NCBI GenBank assembly: GCA_017476705.1
Contig: JAFUZI010000068.1
Location: forward strand, 1-15,925
DNA: 15,925 nucleotides
From: Bacilli bacterium
GTDB taxonomy: Bacteria; Bacillota_I; Bacilli_A; RF39; UBA660
Direction of reading: 5' to 3'
Shown in pieces: positions 12,989 through 15,925 of the stretch. Numbering within the stretch: position 1 is the first letter of the stretch; each line of letters opens with the position of its first letter. Position numbers and translations under genes: made by a program. The notes below the pieces were generated by a model, which saw nothing but the letters and a program-made list of their open reading frames with translations, was not told where the DNA came from and made no database searches.

Positions 12989-13480
12989 ATGGTGATTAGT
13001 TTGATATATATAATTATTTTCTTTTTAAAGATTTTAGAAAATGCCCTATCTACTTTACGCATTATATTTGTTTCCAATGAAAATAAAGTATTTGCATCTA
13101 TCCTACTTTTTATATCATCAATCATTTGGATACTTTCAAGTAGTATTACAATAATAAATATAAATATTATTAGTATATTAGTCTTTTCACTAGGAGCATT
13201 TATTGGGGCTTATCTGGGTATTTTTTTAGAAGAAAAAATAGCGCTTGGAACATGCTTTTTAATTTCCATCACAGATAGTGACATATCAAATCAATTAAGA
13301 AATAAAGGCTACATTATAACTACTTTATATGGAAGTGGTAAAAATGGTGGTAAATATATACTATTTATTATAATTGAGAGAAAGCATATTAAAAATTTAA
13401 CTGACCTAATTTACAAATCGGATAAAAAAGCAATTATTACAAGTGAATACACAAACCATATAAAAAATAGGCTTATTTAG
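12989..13480 (+). CDS. UPF0316 membrane protein (DUF5698 + DUF2179)
   Basis: 163 residues. The N-terminal ~85 residues hold three hydrophobic segments, with NALSTLRIIFVSNENKVFAS between the first two and LGAFIGAYLGIFLEEKIALG at the end of the third. This is the pattern of UPF0316/DUF5698 proteins. The cytosolic remainder is a DUF2179-type domain (LRNKGYIITTLYGSGKNGGK, then IERKHIKNLTDLIY). The molecular role is not known for the family. It is the only plus-strand protein gene here, transcribed away from the 492-residue gene across an AT-rich gap of about 90 bases in which promoters are too degenerate to place. It ends one base before the cysS stop, over a shared hairpin. Confidence 0.85.
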   Translation: MVISLIYIIIFFLKILENALSTLRIIFVSNENKVFASILLFISSIIWILSSSITIININIISILVFSLGAFIGAYLGIFLEEKIALGTCFLISITDSDISNQLRNKGYIITTLYGSGKNGGKYILFIIIERKHIKNLTDLIYKSDKKAIITSEYTNHIKNRLI

Positions 13481-13488
13481 CCTATTTT
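13464..13488. terminator. Shared bidirectional terminator, UPF0316 gene and cysS
   Basis: AAAATAGGC/GCCTATTTT stem with a seven-base loop. A-run on one side and T-rich tail on the other let it work for both strands. The two convergent genes end inside it (stops at 13478-13480 plus and 13482-13484 minus), so it is also coding for the last codons of both. Confidence 0.8.
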
Positions 13489-14873
13489 ATTTCATATGTA
13501 ACTCCATCTCTTGTATCTTTTATAATTATACCTTTTAATAATAATTCATCTCTTATTTGATCTGCTAATGCAAAGTCTTTATTTTGTTTAGCAATTTTTC
13601 TTTCTTCTATTTTACTTTCTATATATTGTTTTAAACTATCAGTTATATTTTTTTCTTTTATAAGTTCAAGTGATAGGACTTTATCAAAATCTTTTACGAG
13701 ATAAAGTTTTGTTGCATCATTTATATCAGAATCTTTAAGTAAATCATATAAAACAGTTAATGCATTCGCTGTATTTAAATCATCCATTAAACATGCTTTA
13801 AATCTATCTTGATAATTCTTAGCCAATTCAACATTTACTATTCCTTCGCTATTCAATGATTTTATTTTACTAACTAATTTATCATACATACTACTTGCTT
13901 GATCTAATGCATCATATGAGAAAGTTAAAACTTTTCTATAATGAGAATTTAATACAAATAAACGATATGCAAGTGGATTATATCCTTTTTCTTCTAATAA
14001 AGATACTGTTAAAAATTCGCCTTTTGACTTACTCATTTTACCAGTAGAATCATTTAAATGTTCTACATGGAACCAATAATTACACCAATTATGTCCAAGA
14101 TAAGACTCACTTTGTGCAATTTCATTTGTATGATGTGGGAATATATTATCAACACCACCACAATGTATATCCAAGTATTCACCTAAATATTTAATTGAAA
14201 TACCAGAGCATTCAATGTGCCATCCAGGATATCCTAATCCAAAAGGTGAATCCCATTTTAATTCTTGATCAGCAAATTTAGATTTTGTAAACCATAAAAC
14301 AAAATCTGCCTGATTTCTTTTAAATGAATCTTCCTCTACCCCTGCTCTAGCGCCAACTACCATCTCATCTTCTTTATGATTTGTTAGTTTATAATAATCA
14401 CTAAGCTTAGTTGTATCAAAATAAACATTTCCATTTGATTTATATGCATACCCTTTTTCTAATAAAACTGTTATTATTTTTATATACTCATCAATATTAT
14501 CTGTTGCTTTAGAAACGATTTCTGGCCATTTAATATTTAGCTTTTTAAAATCTTCCTTGAAGGCATTAGTATAGTATTCAGCAATCTCTAAAACTGTTTT
14601 ATGCTCACGAGCTGCACCCTTAAGCATTTTATCTTCACCTGTATCTGAATCACTAGATAAATGACCAACATCTGTTATGTTCATACATCTTGTAACATTA
14701 TATCCAACATAATTAAGAGTCTTTTCTAAGACATCTTCACAAATATAACTTCTTAGATTTCCAATATGTGCATAATGATATACTGTAGGTCCACATGTAT
14801 ACATCTTAACATTTTTTTCATTGTTTGGAATAAACTCATCTATCTTTCTTGTTAGAGTATTATAAAATTTCAT
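13482..14873 (-). CDS. cysS: Cysteinyl-tRNA synthetase
   Basis: 463 residues, full length. Class I synthetase that joins cysteine to tRNA-Cys using ATP. Visible: MYTCGPTVYHYAHIGN with Zn ligand Cys27 and the HIGH-type HIGN (36-39), then Cys222, His247 and Glu251, which complete the Zn site at the spacing known from E. coli. KMSKS (279-283) closes the ATP site. A helical anticodon-binding part is followed by the C-terminal IAKQNKDFALADQIRDELL. The start follows AGGTGA. A TATAAT at 14890-14895 lies only 17 bases before the ATG, so the leader is about ten bases. No T-box precedes it, unlike many Bacillota cysS genes. Confidence 0.97.
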   Translation of the reverse strand: MKFYNTLTRKIDEFIPNNEKNVKMYTCGPTVYHYAHIGNLRSYICEDVLEKTLNYVGYNVTRCMNITDVGHLSSDSDTGEDKMLKGAAREHKTVLEIAEYYTNAFKEDFKKLNIKWPEIVSKATDNIDEYIKIITVLLEKGYAYKSNGNVYFDTTKLSDYYKLTNHKEDEMVVGARAGVEEDSFKRNQADFVLWFTKSKFADQELKWDSPFGLGYPGWHIECSGISIKYLGEYLDIHCGGVDNIFPHHTNEIAQSESYLGHNWCNYWFHVEHLNDSTGKMSKSKGEFLTVSLLEEKGYNPLAYRLFVLNSHYRKVLTFSYDALDQASSMYDKLVSKIKSLNSEGIVNVELAKNYQDRFKACLMDDLNTANALTVLYDLLKDSDINDATKLYLVKDFDKVLSLELIKEKNITDSLKQYIESKIEERKIAKQNKDFALADQIRDELLLKGIIIKDTRDGVTYEIK

Positions 14874-14990
14874 AAAATCACCTAATAAAATTATATCATA
14901 ATATATGTAATTTTATTATATTATTTTTTTATTTAATATACATATATTTAAAAAAATGAATTAAAAAATAAAATTTTTTATATTTTATTA

Positions 14991-15019
14991 TTGATTATTT
15001 ATTTCTTGTATGATAAAAT
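14991..15019 (+). promoter_or_regulatory. Promoter of the tRNA pair
   Basis: TTGATT (14991-14996), a 17-base spacer and TAAAAT (15014-15019), with the start expected about 14 bases before the first tRNA. The ~110 bases between it and cysS are nearly pure A/T and hold only the cysS -10. Confidence 0.65.
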
Positions 15020-15039
15020 TAAGAAGTGATGAATGTTAC

Positions 15040-15116
15040 GGACCCTTAGCTCAGTTGGTTAGAGCATCCGGCTCATAACCGGGCGGTCATAGGTTCGAGT
15101 CCTATAGGGTCCACCA
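15040..15116 (+). tRNA. tRNA with CAT anticodon, probably Ile2 (lysidine), otherwise Met
   Basis: 77 bases with encoded CCA. The acceptor stem 15040-15046/15106-15112 is perfect. D arm AGCTCAGTTGGTTAGAGC, anticodon CAT at 15074-15076 in loop CTCATAA, T loop TTCGAGT. The acceptor GGACCCT, with C4-G69 and C5-G68, is of the kind found in Ile2 tRNAs recognised by TilS, not the elongator Met type. If so, the CAT is modified to read ATA, a frequent codon in this genome. Automated callers may label it Met. Confidence 0.95.
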
Positions 15117-15122
15117 CTAATT

Positions 15123-15207
15123 GCGAGTGTGGCGAAATTGGCAGACGCGCTAGACTTAGGATCTAGTGCCTTACGGCGTGGGGGTTCAAGTCCCTTCACT
15201 CGCACCA
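15123..15207 (+). tRNA. tRNA-Leu (TAG)
   Basis: 85 bases with encoded CCA. Acceptor GCGAGTG (15123-15129) pairs with CACTCGC (15197-15203). Anticodon stem CTAGA/TCTAG with loop CTTAGGA gives anticodon TAG for CUN leucine codons. The long variable arm (TGCCTTACGGCG region) is typical of class II Leu tRNAs. It is six bases after the first tRNA, in the same transcript. Confidence 0.96.
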
Positions 15208-15217
15208 TTAAGAAATT

Positions 15218-15244
15218 AAAGAGACTAATAAGTCTCTTTTTTTG
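15218..15244 (+). terminator. Terminator of the tRNA pair
   Basis: AAAGAGACT/AGTCTCTTT stem (15218-15226/15231-15239), loop AATA, then a run of T. Eleven bases after the tRNA-Leu CCA. Confidence 0.9.
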
Positions 15245-15249
15245 CTGTA

Positions 15250-15280
15250 TTAATCCCCATGCCTAAGGCCCTATGACCGC
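15250..15280 (-). other. Inverted stretch resembling parts of the two tRNAs
   Basis: Read on the minus strand, 15270-15280 is GCGGTCATAGG, identical to 15083-15093 of the first tRNA. It runs into GCCTTAGGCATGGGGATTAA (15250-15269), which matches GCCTTACGGCGTGGGG and the following T arm of tRNA-Leu (15168-15189) with one gap and three mismatches. It may be a decayed, inverted tRNA remnant. Short matches, so uncertain. Confidence 0.35.
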
Positions 15281-15282
15281 AC

Positions 15283-15312
15283 AAAAAAAGCAACAACTAT
15301 ATCATTATTGCT
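15283..15312 (-). terminator. Terminator of the right-edge unit
   Basis: Nine-pair stem (15289-15297/15304-15312, including two G-U pairs), six-base loop and seven T residues on the minus strand. It directly follows the stop of the small membrane-protein frame. Confidence 0.75.
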
Positions 15313-15488
15313 TAATAATTTTTATAATAATTATCATAAATACTTGGTTTGTTATAATTATCTCCATATGCTAATTTAATATATATTCGAAAACCAAGTG
15401 CAATAGTTAAAAATATAAATATTCCACTTATCCATAGTCCTACACCAAATCTAATTCCATCAGCAATTGTTATTCTTCTTTCTTACAT
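15312..15488 (-). pseudogene. Small membrane protein gene with a stop at codon 2
   Basis: The frame reads Met-stop-ERRITIADGIRFGVGLWIS, then GIFIFLTIALGFRIYIKL and a polar Tyr/Asn tail to NYYKNY (56 residues after the stop). GGAG lies about 12 bases before the ATG (15486-15488), which is followed at once by TAA; one base change from AAA would explain it. The rest is open and coding-like: one membrane helix (about residues 12-36), preceded by a basic, strand-like start that resembles small one-helix proteins common in gut Bacillota. It is either a recent pseudogene, or translation begins at a non-standard ATA or ATT just downstream, as seems to happen in the bacteriocin-type operon. It lies 19 bases after the upstream gene and shares its transcript. 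Confidence 0.55.
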
Positions 15489-15507
15489 TTAAAACGCACT
15501 CCAATTT

Positions 15508-15924
15508 TTATTTATTTAACATATTAAGTAAATTTATTTTAAACAAATCTTTGTCTGAGTGTTCTTTAGATACCATAACACCTTTATATGTAACTAACTC
15601 AGAATTATGACCTTCAGTTAAAATGTCTTCAGGTGTTAATTTATCAAGCATAACTATTTTTTCTTCTTCATAAACAATATAGTGAAGTTGAACATCTCCA
15701 TGAACTTTAGAAAACATTGCATCTGTTGGAAGTTTAAGTGAATATGTTTTAGTCTTTTTTTCTTTATTCGTAGATACAAGTTCTCCTAAGAATTTTCCAA
15801 CCTTTAAACTAGGATAATAATCAAAATACAGCTTTTTATAGGCCAACATATTATACTTTTTTAAAGATCTTTCTAGTTTATGGAATTCATTTTCATTAAT
15901 ATATTCAAAAGCGTAATTTATCAT
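15508..15924 (-). CDS. Unrecognised 138-residue protein at the right edge
   Basis: No family recognised. The first codon lies one base inside the window edge, so an earlier start beyond the window cannot be excluded. The protein has a helical N-terminus (FEYINENEFHKLERSLKKYN), a strand-rich middle (YSLKLPTDAMFSKVHGDVQL, then HYIVYEEEKIVML) and a C-terminal KDLFKINLLNMLNK. It has no signal peptide or membrane helix. It is probably co-transcribed with the broken small membrane-protein gene that follows. Confidence 0.7.
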   Translation of the reverse strand: MINYAFEYINENEFHKLERSLKKYNMLAYKKLYFDYYPSLKVGKFLGELVSTNKEKKTKTYSLKLPTDAMFSKVHGDVQLHYIVYEEEKIVMLDKLTPEDILTEGHNSELVTYKGVMVSKEHSDKDLFKINLLNMLNK

Positions 15925-15925
15925 G

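Noticed and set aside
1..15925. Mycoplasma-type code (TGA = Trp)
   Set aside because: Trp is encoded by TGG and several genes, such as the exporter and the 61-residue ORF, end sensibly at TGA.

Overview
The window is AT-rich bacterial DNA of the low-GC Bacillota type. It uses the standard code (TGA is a stop, for example at the end of the transporter), strong AGGAGG/AGGTGA ribosome sites and T-tailed hairpin terminators. Local gene orders match Bacilli: ftsA-ftsZ, rpsU-yqeY and ylbD-ylbE-rsmD. The very high AT content, compact spacing and style of small exported proteins suggest an uncultured gut Bacilli lineage of the RF39 kind. That placement is an inference.

Region 1 (1-3893, minus strand) lies between ftsZ and an HI0933/BaiN-like flavoprotein gene that runs off the left edge. 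It holds five paralogous exported proteins. Four share an almost identical first ~84 residues and the last six (YTKTTD), with unrelated middles; the fifth keeps only the signal segment and has a different C-terminal domain. Between copies lie three relics of the flavoprotein 5' end, each joined to a copy of the ftsZ terminator. This records a tandem duplication that was later amplified.

Region 2 (3875-7044, minus) is housekeeping: rpsU-yqeY, then ftsA-ftsZ from its own promoter.

Region 3 (7066-9719, minus) is a bacteriocin-type locus. It has an ABC exporter with an N-terminal C39 peptidase, a 61-residue ORF, two double-glycine-leader peptides with GxxxG motifs, and a small membrane ORF that could be the immunity protein. 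The exporter and the two accessory ORFs have no ATG/GTG/TTG at the expected place; strong ribosome sites before the exporter and the 61-residue ORF point to ATC and ATT starts.

Region 4 (9786-13488) holds a minus operon of a SirA-like DnaA regulator, YlbD-like, YlbE-like and RsmD, then an unrecognised 492-residue protein, and a plus-strand UPF0316 membrane protein. That gene meets cysS tail to tail over one shared hairpin.

Region 5 (13482-15925) has cysS, a plus-strand pair of tRNA genes (CAT, probably lysidine-type Ile2; and Leu-TAG) with promoter and terminator, an inverted stretch resembling pieces of both tRNAs, a small membrane-protein gene stopped at codon 2, and an unrecognised gene at the right edge.
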